Origin: Echinococcus granulosus
Taxonomy: Eukaryota; Platyhelminthes; Cestoda; Cyclophyllidea; Taeniidae
Direction of reading: 5' to 3'
NCBI RefSeq assembly: GCF_000524195.1
Contig: NW_020170523.1
Span: 58,764-122,763 of the forward strand
DNA: 64,000 nt
Shown: positions 35,966 to 49,700 of the stretch, piece by piece
Layout: every line of letters starts with the position of its first letter
Numbering within the stretch: the stretch's first letter is position 1
Made by a program: the position numbers and the translations under genes
The notes under the pieces: generated by a model
Seen by the model: only the letters and a program-made list of their open reading frames with translations
The model's database searches: none
What the model was told of the DNA's origin: nothing

Positions 35966-37269
35966 TTCCAAATCTCCTTCAAGCTGAGTAGCACCAGCTA
36001 GATAAAGTTTAAAAGTGGCATCTTCCCTAATTACGTCCAGATAGATTAGTTCTCACCTCGTTTTTCTGCATTGAAAAAGAAAAGATATTGCATTGAGAAT
36101 TGCATGATTCAGCATCCGAGGTAGTGCGAGGAGCATGCATTTAGCTTCTCATCAAAAAGCAGAAGAGGAAGGAACAGGAAATCCCGGGAAAACAAATACA
36201 TTTATTCATCCAATAAAGTAACATTTTGGGCTTAAAAAATGACTAAAATTATCTTCCTCTTTGATGTGAATCATCGTTTCAAGACACCAATAAAGAGAGC
36301 CTGCAGCAGGTAGCTCTGTTGTGTCTACTGAAGGGATAGATATGTGCAAATAGCATATAGCCATCTGGCTAAGGAAAAACACTGGCCTTCTAAATCATAA
36401 ACTTTTGCAGTATGGTAAAACAAACGTAGTTGGTCTTATTTTAAAAATTCTGTCGCATATATTTATTGTCTGCTTTCAGATGGGGAAAATGTACGGGTAT
36501 GAAGCAACACCATTCAACCTTTTCCTGCCTCTTTTTCTTTTCAATTAAAAAAAGAACAATTAAATCCCTCGAATTTTTTTGAGAAATTCAACTTTACATG
36601 AGATTGTGGAGAAAAAGCATCCATACCATCTGCCAACTCACTTGAACAAGCACATAGCGCGAAATTTGAGTGTCAGTGTCTTTTCAAACAAGAGAAGAGG
36701 AAATGAGCCCAGAATAGATTTTCGTAGCGCAATAAGATGAAGTTTCGAATTCTAATTTTTCAGAGCCAATTATTCTTGCATTTTTGTCTGAGGAGTCTAG
36801 ACTACCCTTGGTATGGATTTGTTGCTGTGGCCACAAAATCATTTGTTCGTTTATTTACCCATCCACTCGCTTAGCCATGAATGCTATTTGGACTTCCGCC
36901 GTAGCTAAATACCGATTTCTCTCGTACCGAAAAAGATCAGACCTTGTTGGCAGTGTAACGTCTTCTTCTAGTCCCTTTAAAATAGCGAATTAAGGTAACA
37001 AGTTATTCCAAGTAATAGCGGTGAAGTACTTTTATTTTGGGGACCTTAAATCCTCATCTCATTTTGATGAGCTTTAAAGTAAACTAATCGGCAAAACTCC
37101 TCGGTCAAAAAGAATTGTTTGTTGAACGTTCAGTCACATTTATGGGGTAGTTTAACCCTTCAGAGTGTCATGATCAACAGCTTAACCGATCACTTCCCAT
37201 AGTTGCATTCATCTATGAAATCGGACTCTTTTGACCACGGACAATGGATAAAAACGAAGTTAAACTTAA

Positions 37270-37475
37270 CAAAGATGGCCCGATGTATCATGGGAATGTT
37301 GTAATTGAATGGTCTCCGAATAGATTATTATTTGCCGAATATCAGAACGGAATGGTGGAGGGATGCCAAGGAGAAAGGGGAGTATTTCTCAGATAGGATT
37401 CCTTTGGGGTATCACTGCAACAACGTCCTAACCGGTAATGTACAATGCATTCATTTGGACCCCCCCATCAAATTC
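37270..37475 (+). repeat. Dispersed repeat pair, copy 2 (open frame retained)
   Basis: Partner of 35795-35965. The frame remains open for 60 codons (RIDYYLPNIRTEWWRDAKEK, IPLGYHCNNVLTGNVQCIHL) up to a donor-like TTCTTA|GTAAGT. It is probably a remnant of a mobile element or of a duplicated exon. The parent protein is not recognised. Confidence 0.45.
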
Positions 37476-40437
37476 TTAGTAAGTTGATAAATGGGGTTGG
37501 CGCGCATCCCACTTCATTACCGCTGGCTCTTAATTTTCCCCCGTAGATAACACTCTCCAGCATTGATGCTGATTAGACAACTTAAGTGCCAGTAAAACGG
37601 CAGGGGAGGAGAATTATTGCTCCCATGGCTGCAAGATATGGGCGTATATATCATAAAAATGGCCTCGAAAAACTTATCAGTGTACTTAGGTGGAACGATT
37701 TTCGGTCATTGGAAATGTGCGCTGTCATCCTCAGTCAATCAGATTGCCAATTATTCACTACTTTCCGCCCTTTCAGGAGCTCCTAAATATCTAATTTGAA
37801 GATTCAAATAAATATAAGACAAAAACGGGTGTAATCCGCACTGGCACATGTGGAAGCGGAAGGTGAGATGGAAGGAAAAGAAGGAGGGCAGGAAGACAGG
37901 AATGAAGGTATCCCTCCTTCTAACCTAAAGGTTAATGCCTCAGCAGATGTTTGTGTGTGTACGTGTGTATGTAATTGTGGTTTTTTATGGTCGTAATTGT
38001 GCTACCGTATTGTGTGTTTTGCAATGTCTGCGGTAAAGGCCGTGGATAGAGACAGCAGGTAATTGCACTTTTCCTGATGTTGTAGTCAAAAAACGTCCAC
38101 TGATTTACCCCCAAAAATCACCAGGGAGAATATCGTATTTGTTGCTCTGTTATTGTCAATCGTTCACAATCCTCGGCGATAGTGGAATTTATTCAAGGAT
38201 GGCCGCATTTGATCCGTAAACGGTTGCCACTGAAGAGTATCACTGTGAATTTATAAATATTAGGAAATCCGGAGATGTTACAGTAAGAAATTTACCATCT
38301 GTGTAAAAGGGAAATGTAACGGTTAATTTAAGAATGGTAGTGAATGAAGCATTGTTGTCTAGTTTTTGTTATTCATTTGTGCCTAAATGACTAGTTATTT
38401 ATTTTGCACGTCTATTTGTCTGAGGGAAAATTATTAATCCCCGGTGGCTACTTTTTGAGGGATTTGAGCATTTTTACCACTCGTTCCACTTCAAAGCTGT
38501 TTTTGCCCCTTACTTCAACAATTTAATGGCAATAAAATTTGTTATACAAAAGTCGAACTGCCAATAAGTAACTTAGCAGTAATGTCTGTTAACTTCTTCT
38601 CCTTTTAGTGTTTATTTTTTACAAAATGGAGTGTTTTTGACAGCATTTCTTGTAAAACAACTACTCTCTTTAAGTACCTGTCAATTGCTATGAAGTTTGG
38701 TCTTCATTAATTAAAAAACGCGGAATAAAATGCATTTAGAATAAAATATAAGGCTTTATGCAAAAAGTTAACTGGTCGCATATTCCTAAAGTGGATTTTT
38801 TTTCGAGGAATTTGGTTGACTTTAGAACAAAGTAAAAGAGAGGCACCTTGATGACACATTTCTGTTCACTAACGCGCTATCACCTTGATCCGAGAGTGGG
38901 GATGGTAATGACAACAAGTTAACCAAGGACTCACCCTTGAAGTGGTAGTTGGATAAAGGACAGTTTTTTACGTAAGTAACCCGATCCTTTAAGTTGAGCT
39001 TTTTGGGTAGAAAATGGGACAAACAAGTATTCGGTGACAATTTTGCCATTGTAGAACAAAAATGTGTATTTTGCCATCAAGCTTGCTTTATGAGCTCAAG
39101 AGCCTTATTTCCTTGGTGGGCTCAGTACTGCTTGTCATTTTAGAATTAGTTGCATTACCTCATGGCAGTTGGGCTGTCTTTACAATGAGAACTATTGCAT
39201 TTACTCCTCTTACATTGTGCTTTAATATTTCGCTGTACCCTAAAGCAGGTTTGAAGAGCCACTATTTGAAACCTTTTGCAAAGCAATAAGTGTAACAACG
39301 AATCAAAGTTGCCCTTGTATTTATCATTTTAATTTTTGGCATATTATGTCATCTTTTATATTCAAAAGGGTTGTTTATAAAAATGAACCGGTAGCTAATT
39401 CTTTTAAACCACCTTAAAGGGGGAAGAATCAAAAAATGATTATTTGACTATTCTTTTAATGCATTGACTACCAAGGTCTCAGGGGGAGATCGATGCTGCG
39501 AATTGAGGTTCATGTGCTAGCGGCCTAGGGCCTGTAGATCTCCAAACCAAATGCTTAATAAACGAGACCTCAGGACGGATGCCTTTGACGACCGATTCAT
39601 TCAAGTGAGGAACGGCACACGAGCGCACATAAGTCTGGCAACTAGGTGGCGATGTCGGACTGAGTCTGAGTCATTCGTTCGCATTGCTGTGGAGACGAAT
39701 TGACCTTGGACCTGGAGTGATTATCAGCACACTTAAAAGGCATCTAAACCTGGCCTCAACCAATCTGGCTGGAATGCGTGAAGGGCGCAGTTCTGCAGAA
39801 TGCTGGGGGAATCAGGCATGAGAAGGGCGATTTCCAGCAAGTCGAAGAGGAATGTTTGTTTTTGGGGTCACAGACATCTGGAATACACACCTATTAGAAT
39901 CTAAAGGCTTCATCGTTCCGTTATGAGATTATTTGACTGATTTCATGTTTTAAGTTCACTGGAATATAAATACCTGAGGAAGGTTACGGATTATTCCGAG
40001 TCATAACTGATCCAGACACAGTGAAGATGACTCCAGCAAATACGGTGATATAAGGTAATAGCAAATTTAAAAAAACTTCTCGACTTCTGCGTTTAGACGT
40101 TTAAGGTTTTCACTTGAATGAAATCGAATGTGTAGAAGGGAAGCTGTGATGGGAGACTCGTTTTTGGACTCATATTTCAACTTTTGACAGTTGAAACGAC
40201 ATTTTGTACGTGAAACCCATTGGCACACTTTTTACAAATGCTTCTATCGTTCATGTGGTGAACTAGGGGGTCTTGTTTGCACGTAAGTAGTCACTTTAGT
40301 AATTCTCATCCACGCAACGCAGCAGCATTAAATGAAGAGTCATTCAATCGCTACACTGCCATTTGTTTTTTTGAAAGAAGTGGCGGGTTATTTTTGAGAA
40401 AACTATGAAATTCATTGCATTTTTGTCCTTCCTTCAG
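37476..40437. other. 5' flank of the Ig-mucin membrane protein gene
   Basis: No supported exon. Because the first coding exon of the next gene begins at a splice acceptor, its promoter and non-coding first exon must lie somewhere upstream here, unless it is trans-spliced. Confidence 0.3.
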
Positions 40438-40476
40438 ATGATGTGCTGACAATAGCGGATCGAAAAATCCACGAGC
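40438..40476 (+). promoter_or_regulatory. 5' UTR with four-codon uORF
   Basis: The acceptor CCTTCCTTCAG at 40437 is followed at once by ATGATGTGCTGA, a minimal uORF ending 27 bases before the main ATG at 40477. It may lower translation of the main ORF. Confidence 0.4.
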
Positions 40477-40755
40477 ATGAGCATCTTCCTTGTACATATC
40501 TTTTCCCTCCTCATATTTACCGTTTCAAGAACGCGGACCACCCAGACAGTAGTGGTGGGTTCCAACACCTCCCACTCCGATTCCAGCCAATCAGAGGAGC
40601 GGCGTGAGACACATGAAGTGCAATTCCACTACCGAATTGCGGCCAGTAGAATGGGCCATCTGACGTGCGAGGTGAAGTTGAGCTCGGAAGCAAGTCAAGC
40701 GCTGGTGAAATCAGGAAATCAAAGCTTGAGCCATGTCTACCTTCGATGTCCACAG
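40477..40755 (+). CDS. Ig-mucin gene, first coding exon
   Basis: It starts MSIFLVHIFSLLIFTVSR, a signal peptide, and continues with a hydrophilic Ser/Thr/Glu region containing NTS and NQS sequons and then TCEVKL..., the likely first Ig cysteine. The donor CCACAG|GTATAT leaves phase 0. Confidence 0.7.
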
Positions 40756-43700
40756 GTATATTTTTTCGCATTTACGGTGGTAAGTAATTTGTAACTGTCA
40801 ATATTAAAACAATGATGGTAGGGAGCCGTTGCTTTAAATAGCAAGGATTATTAAGAAAGAGCAAGAAGGTGCTTATTTTAGAATTTTTAAGTAAGGATTC
40901 CAACGTGAAAGTAACACAGCATGTGGTAGGCAGGTTTGACGCATGAGGCATGCGCTACGGCGTGGGTAGTTAATAATGGCGATTTTTTAATGCATTCCAA
41001 CCATGCACCATCCACCCAGGATCTTTCCATCTATTGCGCTCGTATGCATCCATTAACCTACTCGTCACTTATCCATCCGTCCATCCATCCATCCAACCTG
41101 GGTCCCTCCAACCATCCATCTAGATTTACATAAAAGTTTTCAGTACTTAATTCTTCGAATGGTAATGATACATTTATATCGACGGCAAATTAAAATAACT
41201 GATTTTTGCGTATTCTCCGTAAGCATGCAGCCAACTTACCTGAGTAGAAATAAATGTGTCGTAAAGGCAAATAACCTCTAGGCGTTTCAACTTGCAGTTG
41301 CCGGGGTTTGTAATCGTTTTCTATACTATTTCAGACTTGATACCCAAATTGTAGCGGTCTGTATAAACTAGTAAACAGCGTGGAGAAAAATGGTTAAATC
41401 TTTTAAATCTCTGGTTGAAAACGAATTCAAAAACCCATTTCTAGGTCGCGACAGAGATCTGCTACGTAGACTGCACACCAGCATGCGTTTTTGACGAAGT
41501 CAAAGGCTGCGTGGTGTCCCCTACTCTCTCCACGGTCATTGAGGAATGTCGGTTTGAACAACGGGTGGGAAGTGGCAGTCTTTTGCTTGAATATACCGTG
41601 GACATGGAGGCACTCGATCGAACGGGTGACTGGAATTGCGAGTACCAGGGTATTTCTGCACCTCGATCCCTCAAATTGCAGGCTTCACTGCGGCCGACTC
41701 CCACGACGACAAAGTCAACAATGGCCTCCACGACCAGTACGACTACCACGACATTCACAACTACTGCCCTTGCTCCTGCAGTGACGATGAAAGCACTTCT
41801 CCCACCCTCGGCTATTAAAGAAGCCAGACCAAAGTCGGGTAAGTCTGTTTCCAAAAGCGTCATGGGACCTTCGAATTCGAAGCGCCTGTGGTGACTGAAT
41901 TACCAGATGGGATAAATGCACTCAACATTCCTTTTTCCTGTTGCGCTGAAGATTTCGAGAATAGAAAATTGGTTCGAGAATTTGCTGCTGGTGACTGTAA
42001 CCTCCAAATATGTTCCTGGTTCGATGCTCTAGCAACTGTCTTTTTCGTGCCCAATCCTCAAACTGTATGCAATGTCTCAACCTTAGTGCTCTTGTCCGGG
42101 TCCCATAATTGACCAATATTGCCCACTACAGGGCTGAGGTCGATTAAAAGGCTGTAAATATGCGCAACTGGTACCACTCCGTGACTGCAGTATTCATCCA
42201 GCGGTCACGTACGCTTGCGCCGTATCCTCTGCCCCCCCCCCCCTCCCCATACCTGTCGGCGATGGAGACATTCACATTGAGGTCTCCATCTCAGGGAGTA
42301 CTCTGGTTAGGAAGTTGGCATGAGTAGTTTATAACCCAATGTCCACAAAATCACAACACTTCTGCTATGAAGATCAATAAGTTGTGGGGCGATATTCGCA
42401 CCTCCATCACTAAAGCAAGTTAATTTCCGCATGAAAATTTCCTTGTAAAAAACTACAGATAGATACAAAATTAGGCTAAGGGCAGTCATAAAATGTCGAC
42501 ATGTAAAGTGGTATTTCCGCATGATTGATAAATTAGAGAAGTGGAGAATATCACTGTGCAGTTACTAGCTCATAGTTGAGGAAACATTGTCGGCTATTTA
42601 CACGGTCCGCGTGGCGCCTACACCTAAAGGTGATAAGGGATGTCGGGTTCATCAATATAAACAACTGATAAAGAAAAGGTAGTGCAAAATTTTATGGATG
42701 AAGTTATGGTGAGGAAAAGTCATCGCAATCCATCCGTCCGTTTGGTAATTTACTTCAAGTGGAGAATCTGATGTGCGTAAATTGAAAAAAATTCTACTTT
42801 ATATATTGCTTAGCTTTGGGCCAAATACCATCGTTTACCATTCTGTTGTGTGAAAAATTTTTTATTATCATTAGTCACGGAACTGGTTGTTTGTTTGGGT
42901 GACCTTGATACATTAGTCTTACTTAGTGGTAACGAACACGAGCCTCAAAGATTCATTCATTTCATCTTGTAATAAATCCAAGCTTTTTGACAAAGTTGTG
43001 ACGTCTTTTTTCCATAAAAATTAAATATTTTCTTAAGCAGTGGTAATGTAAATTCCCTAACTTGTATAACAGGAGGTTTGTTTTAATGGACTCTTAAGTG
43101 ACATCCAGTTTCTGACATGGCCTTAGTGATTTCAGTTGTCCATTTATTGTGGGAAGGTTGACTATTTTTTCGTTTTGAGGCGGTAAAACGCTGTGGATAT
43201 CAGGTTATTAATCTGTGCAATTCTCGTAAGTGGTTTGAATTCTTGCACCAGATTGGAGCCTCTCCGGTTTCAGCACATAATGCTCACTCATTTGATAAAA
43301 CCCTCTTCTTTTCTGGTGCTACGAGTTGTCCACTTGCAGTTACGCAATTTTTGATCATCTCAAAGCAATTAAATGCGAAAACCTACCCCCTTTAGCATTT
43401 TTTTGCATTCATAGGCAGAGAGGACTCGTAGGTCTGAAAAGTACTGTTTTTACTCCTCAGAATGTGAAATCTTCTCTGTAGCCTAGTTTGAGCCCACCTT
43501 CCAATGATTCAAATGGCGGCAGTTTGAATGCCCAATTTCTGTCAAAATGGAGACGGCAAATGTAGTTTAAAAAAGCGGAATTGGGGGGCCAAACAACATC
43601 GCTCCAGGAGACTGCATTTCACAAAGCCAATTAGCTGATGCCACACGTGGGGGTGGTCCTCCTTCCTCCCCCATGTTTCCCATCTATGGCGCCTCATTTT

Positions 43701-46700
43701 TGGTGGCTCTGAATGCATCCCAAGTAATGATTCACAAAGTGCGGACTGTTTTTTGGATGCTATTTCGTCAAACCGAAGATTTGGGATTTCAGCCCCTTCC
43801 GCATGCAACCAGACCTATTTTGTGCACGCTGGTGCTAAGATCTGTAAACAGACACCACTGGCGAACTGATATCCCTAAGCTAGCAAAAGTGTGTGGACAG
43901 GTGATAAGGCGGAGGGGGAGGAGTAGCTGGGGCGGGAAAGAGACACTAGACCAGAGCTGGGACCGCCATTTGAAATGCCCTACAGATTCATGTCTTGAAC
44001 TTCTTTCAGGCCTTTGTCTCTCCATTGTGTGTACTGATCTTTGTGGTCAGTGTAGCATGAAATATATCACCACAATGTTTATTTTCTGTTTATTTCACAG
44101 CGAGAAGGCCAGGCGTCAAATAAATTTCCCGGGATCGTTTACGATGCCTCTAATTATCCTCAATTGAAGTTTATTACACCTTGACTTAGCGCAATATCAG
44201 AGGCGGGTAGACTAAGAACCATGTGGCAGCCCTCACCTTTGATTGCGAGTGGTTTAATTTTTAAATGCAGTGCCATTTTATTTTGCTAAGCATAAGTTTA
44301 ATTTTTTTGTCTTCTAGTTCCAATCGAACTACTAAATCTTTTATCATCAAAAAGCTCCAAAATTAATTTTTAAATACTGTAAATGGTGACTGAACAAAAA
44401 CGAGTTAATTATTCCATTTTATCTCTAAGTACAAACAAATTTCCTCTTTACCGATGGGTTAAATTGACCAGCTCGCCATGGATACCTGAACCAGATGTGT
44501 TTTGTTAAGAAATCTTCAAAAGTTTTTAGTAAGGATCAAACTTTAAGCTCGTTTCTCCTGTCAAGTCTTTTAATTTGGTACAGTTGGATACATTACTTAT
44601 TTATGCATTTCGGACATTACCTAATGAGGGATGCAGTCCAAATTATCACGGGTAAACTCGAATGCAGTTGTAGCTCCTTGAGTATTCCCTGTGGTCACAA
44701 AAGTCATAGAACTATGGCGGAAGAGGTGTTTCTGAGGTACGGAAGAGCTGAGGCTATCAGCGAATGAAAGCACAATGGCAGAGCTTTAATTGTCCCCGTA
44801 AATCAAATGCGGAGTTAAAAAACGCCTTAAGTCCTGTGTTGACACTCTCTTGAGCATCATCCTTGATGCTCCACTAGGTCAACCATTCGCTTCGGCCATC
44901 ACAACGTAATCAGTGCTTCAAGGAAAGAACTCTCGAACCAACATGCTAGTCACCGCATTTGTGCCTGATTGAGGGGACGTTTCAACGCAACCTCACTGAT
45001 CTACCCTGGCAATTCCCCTGGATCTGAAGATTCATCCAGCTCAAGAACTGTATTGAGTAAAGAGAGATGCTCTGACCATCCAGTATGCCCATCGCTAGTA
45101 GTAAAAAGGCTGGCTTAAAGGGATGGGGATTCGAAGACGCCGTAGGGATAAGGTTCCTTCTCTCCCACCCAAAGTGCGATAAGGGGTCTTCTCATGACCA
45201 TGTTCTGTGAGATTAAATGTGAAAATATTTTCCCTGCAATTACTGACATTCGAGTTGTCTCATTTTGGGCAGATAGATATCAAGCGTAACTATTTAATTT
45301 CCGACAAGAAATTAGTCGTGAACAAACTCGTCTACATGGAAAACAGACATGATTAGGTGGGAATGGAATGGCACCTTTGAAGTGTGCAGTGGAGCAATGG
45401 AGCGTTGACAACTATGCCTTCAACTACACGAACTTTGTCGGCTACCCAATACATTCATTACTTTACAAATTTTTGAATTTTTAAATTTTTTTGAGTAAAT
45501 AATGTATTTCATTGCATACGCTATAATTGATAGAAGTCTCCTTACTCCAAAATGCTTACAAAATGTCTCAACTTTTTAAAGGAATGGTGGAGGTACGGCA
45601 AAAGTTTTATTGAGTGAATAAAAGGAAACAATGGTTTATTCCCTTCTCCTCCTGAATTCCCCATCTTTCTTCCCTTCTGTCGTGAGATTCGCCTACACGG
45701 ATCCGCATGCCAAATTTGAAAGGTTTTAGAGCTGCCTGACCTTTTGCTCGTTGGCAGTGGAAGGTAGAAGGGTGGTGAATGCGGTGTCAATGATGTCACT
45801 ACCGTAGCTAGGAGCAAGAGGCAGGGAGAGTCTTTCGTGCAATTCTAACATCCTTTTGATTCTACAGCCTATTTAAGCCACTTTAAGGACACTCAATTGC
45901 ATGAGTTCTACATCTTCCACAAAAAGTGGTAATGATAAAACAGACAGGTAGAACGAAGAGATTTTGCAGTGGATTTGTTGATCTTCAATGCATTTGTAGC
46001 ATAGAGCCTGCTTCTAAAACCTGCCTTCTTGAGTCCTCAATGCCACCTTGATGAAGCAGCAACAAGGCACTTTTCATCGAAGCAGTCAAGTTAGAGGTAG
46101 ACGTTAATCTAGCCTTGAAATATCTTGGAATCGCAATAATAAGGTTAACTTATTTCACGTGAAGTGTTTTAAGCTGGTAGACGCCTTTCTCAACAGTCAG
46201 AGTGTGAGAAAACAAAAATTTTCCGATCCTTTGAACTAACAGAATCAGACAGGCAGAAAAAGCGAGTAGCTTAGTAAGTCCATTCTGCTAGTTCTTTTCC
46301 GATATATGCAGAGAATATGTGAGAAAATCTCCCATGAATCTTTCTTCTACACCCCATGTACTGTGAGGCTGGAAGCGGAATTGATGGTCAAGTTGAACCA
46401 CAATCCCTAATGGTATTGATGTACGTGCAACAGTAAGTGGCGGGTACTGCAAGTAGGCGCACGCCCCTTGAACCAATTCCAGCATAGGTATTCGAGACAG
46501 AACAAAGACGATGCATTGAGAACATAAAACTTGGAATTGTGGATCCAATCCTGTTCGTGGGGCATCCAACATGATTTGGTACGATAATGGAACACTCATA
46601 TAATCTGCAGCAAGATATTTGAGTAGTGTGGACGTTTCGACAGCGGCCCAGCTGTTGCGGCTCTGTTAACAGCCTACACCACAGCAGTCATTCCTGCCAT

Positions 46701-49700
46701 CAAATATTCAACACATGGAGTGCATTGCCCTAGACACTTGGTCAAAACATTACCTAATTTAACATTGAGCAAAAGATGAGTATTTCTGCAATTGAAAATG
46801 TGAAAATCTAGGACACACCAGACACTGCTGAGGATAGCTGGAACCCCAGAAAAGTTCTCACTGTAATTATTCAAATGCCCCTACTTTTGTAACTAGTCTT
46901 TAAACGTTCTAGAACGCCGCGCTCCACCTCATTGCCTTAGTGATTGGCTAATAGCACGCAATGATGTACCTTGAGGGTGCTAATACTCAGCACGATGGAG
47001 GTCAATCAAATGCCTTAGGTATGCGGGTGTGAAACCGCTTCATGTATCTGGCCTGCGGCATGCTCCTCCAGCTGGTGCGTCAGCTATCACGTAGGCACAC
47101 ACCACATCCCTTGGCGCTCGTGCACGTCGGCCAATAAAGGCATCCGCATCGAAGTCGCGGCTATCGAGCACTTTGGTCGGAAAGACTGCAAAAAAGTCCA
47201 AGCTCACGCTTTTGACCTGTGATAAAGTGGAACAAACTGTTCTAGGATGGTTTAGTCAAAGCGACAATTCTTCCTACCTCCGAGACTCCTCCCCATGGTT
47301 TATTTAGACGTCGGTAGGCGGCCTTATTGAACTCCAAAGGCGATTCCTCTCCATTTGAATCTGTTCACTCTATTTGTGCACTTAAGAATTCCGATTCGAC
47401 TAAAACGTCATCTACATTAGCCATTCGCTGTTGCATGAGGTGATAAAAATTACGAAATCAACGACCCAAACAACTACTTTTTCTTCTTCCTGTGATTAAA
47501 ACAGGGAAAAGCTTGAACTGCCCGAGTTAAAAAAATTGTCTTTAATAGAACATAAAGATTTGACTCTCGAGGATCGGAACATTTTTAAATGGGAGGGGTT
47601 TGGTTTTTCTGCTAATAAATCCTTTTTTTGCCTTTAATAAACATCGATTTCTACTACCAAGGAGAGATGAAAACGATGTCCCCTTTTCTTGTGGTACACG
47701 TTTTCCCACTTCATTTTGGCTTTGTGTCTAGATAGTAGAGTAAAAAGACTGCTTCCACCCCTCCACAATCGCTGAGACCTCATTTTATCATGCCAGACGG
47801 CCTGTCAACAAACTAATCTTTTGCTTAAAAATGGCATATTACTCTTGCAGTTCTTGTTTTTCGTGTAGTTATTCAAAATTTATTTCCCTGAAATGGGGTT
47901 AGTCACCCGAAACTAACTACATCAGTGGTGAAATAATGCCTATCACCGAGTCCTTTTGTCCTAGGCCTCGATTTGAATCGTGTTTGTAGAGAGCAAAAAA
48001 GAAGATTGCTTAAGAGTAGACTTAAAAACCTTCCACTTCTTGATACTTATGTCACGAAAAGCAAAATGCGTTTGAAGGCTGAAGGCACGAAGTTCAAATG
48101 GGGCCCATAATACGGCCCAAACTACTCAAATGTTGTCCCGAGTCGTTGCTGAAGTCGAACTAAGTAGTATGGAAGAAAATATTACTCTCCAATGCATAGA
48201 AGAATTGGGAGACTACTAACATGGTCTAAAGGTTGTGCTGCAGAACGGAGATACGACCTGGTTAAACTCGCAGTTAAACAGTATCAGATTGCTGCTCTAA
48301 ACCAAATTCTTTTTTTAATTTTCAAATCTTTTTTGGTTTTGCAGATTCTGAAAATCTGTTATAATGATTATTGTAATCATAATCTACTGCAATAAAGCCC
48401 AGGGAAGTAGTTTTTTCAAGTAAGCTAATGCAGGTTAGAAAGAATGTAAGAATCCAAAAACTACTTTTAGGTGTCTTAACCACTGAGACAACACTCATTT
48501 ACTTTGTCACTAACCAGGTAATCAAAATCGGGGTCTCATGGACTAGAATTTCGAAAAAAATGCTGATTTCGAATAAGTATTTCATTTTTCCCATCCTAAC
48601 ACTGCTTCAACATCCACCTTATCTTTTCTACCTCTTAATAGTATAGGTAGGCACGAAAGCTGGAAAGTTTTTGCTTGTTGCTTACTATTTCTTAAAAGAT
48701 AACATTATCCACTTAATGCAAACCTCGAACAGGCCTCTCTAGCCTTTGCTGCCATGGTCGCTTCATCAGGAATGAGATGGTCATGAGCAAGGCAATTCTC
48801 AGACCCCACCAAAGTAGGATATCTGCACTGCATGTAGGCTCGAAATTGGTGGTCCCATTGAAAAGTATATGGTATGAGGTCAACTTCAACGATTATTTGC
48901 AATCCCTCGATTTTGAATGACAAAGGGCACATTGAAAGGGTCTCAATTTAACACTTCATTTGCGGGTCAAAGTGGACAACAGCTTTCTATCGTAAACTGA
49001 GGCTTAAGTGCGCTAGCTTGTACACCTCATGTCGAACTCCTTACCGGAGTGCTCAATCGACAAGACTTCGTTATAGATGCCTTTATTTGCTAATGCGTGC
49101 GTATGTGATAGCTGACAGGTTAGTGGAGTATACCAAAGACCGCGGTCAGGGGGTAGTTTCACACCTCCCTACCTATAGCTTTTGATTGGCCTTGATCTCG
49201 AGGTGGGCATTAACACATTCAAGGTACATCCATTTGTGATACCAAATACTGAGGCGGAGAGCGATTTATGCAAAGATGGGCGCTTCTAGGAAATGCCAGC
49301 AAAAACGTTTTCTGGGGATTCAGACAACTCCAACACTTTTTCGCAAGTGCGTGGGTTTACTGTAATATATCTATCTAATGCTATATTTCGGTGAAATTTG
49401 ATAACGAGTCATGAAAACATTTGGTGCATTTGAGCTGGCACCGCATTTACTACCTGTACTAACTGTTGATAAACTACCTTTCTTCTAGTTGAAGAGAATC
49501 CCGAAAGTATACTTATAATGGCTAGCATTCCAACAGTCTAATCACTCTACAAAGGTTAGGATTCATAATATCAAGTTAATGTCACCTTTTCAGAGTTCCT
49601 GAGTGCTGCGTTTTAGAAAGCGGTCTTGGGGTTTGAAAGATCAGAAGCCACACAAATTGTCGACGAATATCTTAATTACTTTTTAATTCACTTTAAAGAG

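Noticed and set aside
39585..39710. GC-rich open frame DAFDDRFIQVRNGTRAHISL
   Set aside because: Looks coding for about 40 codons and faintly recalls the 47-kb relic, but has no splice sites and no secure homology.
43673..44167. 164-codon ORF inside the large intron
   Set aside because: No domain, no phase-compatible splice sites and no signal peptide, and the opposite strand is also partly open. Treated as chance.
44495..44767. 90-codon ORF with a hydrophobic middle
   Set aside because: It overlaps the LTR of a degraded TRIM copy and has no splice support.
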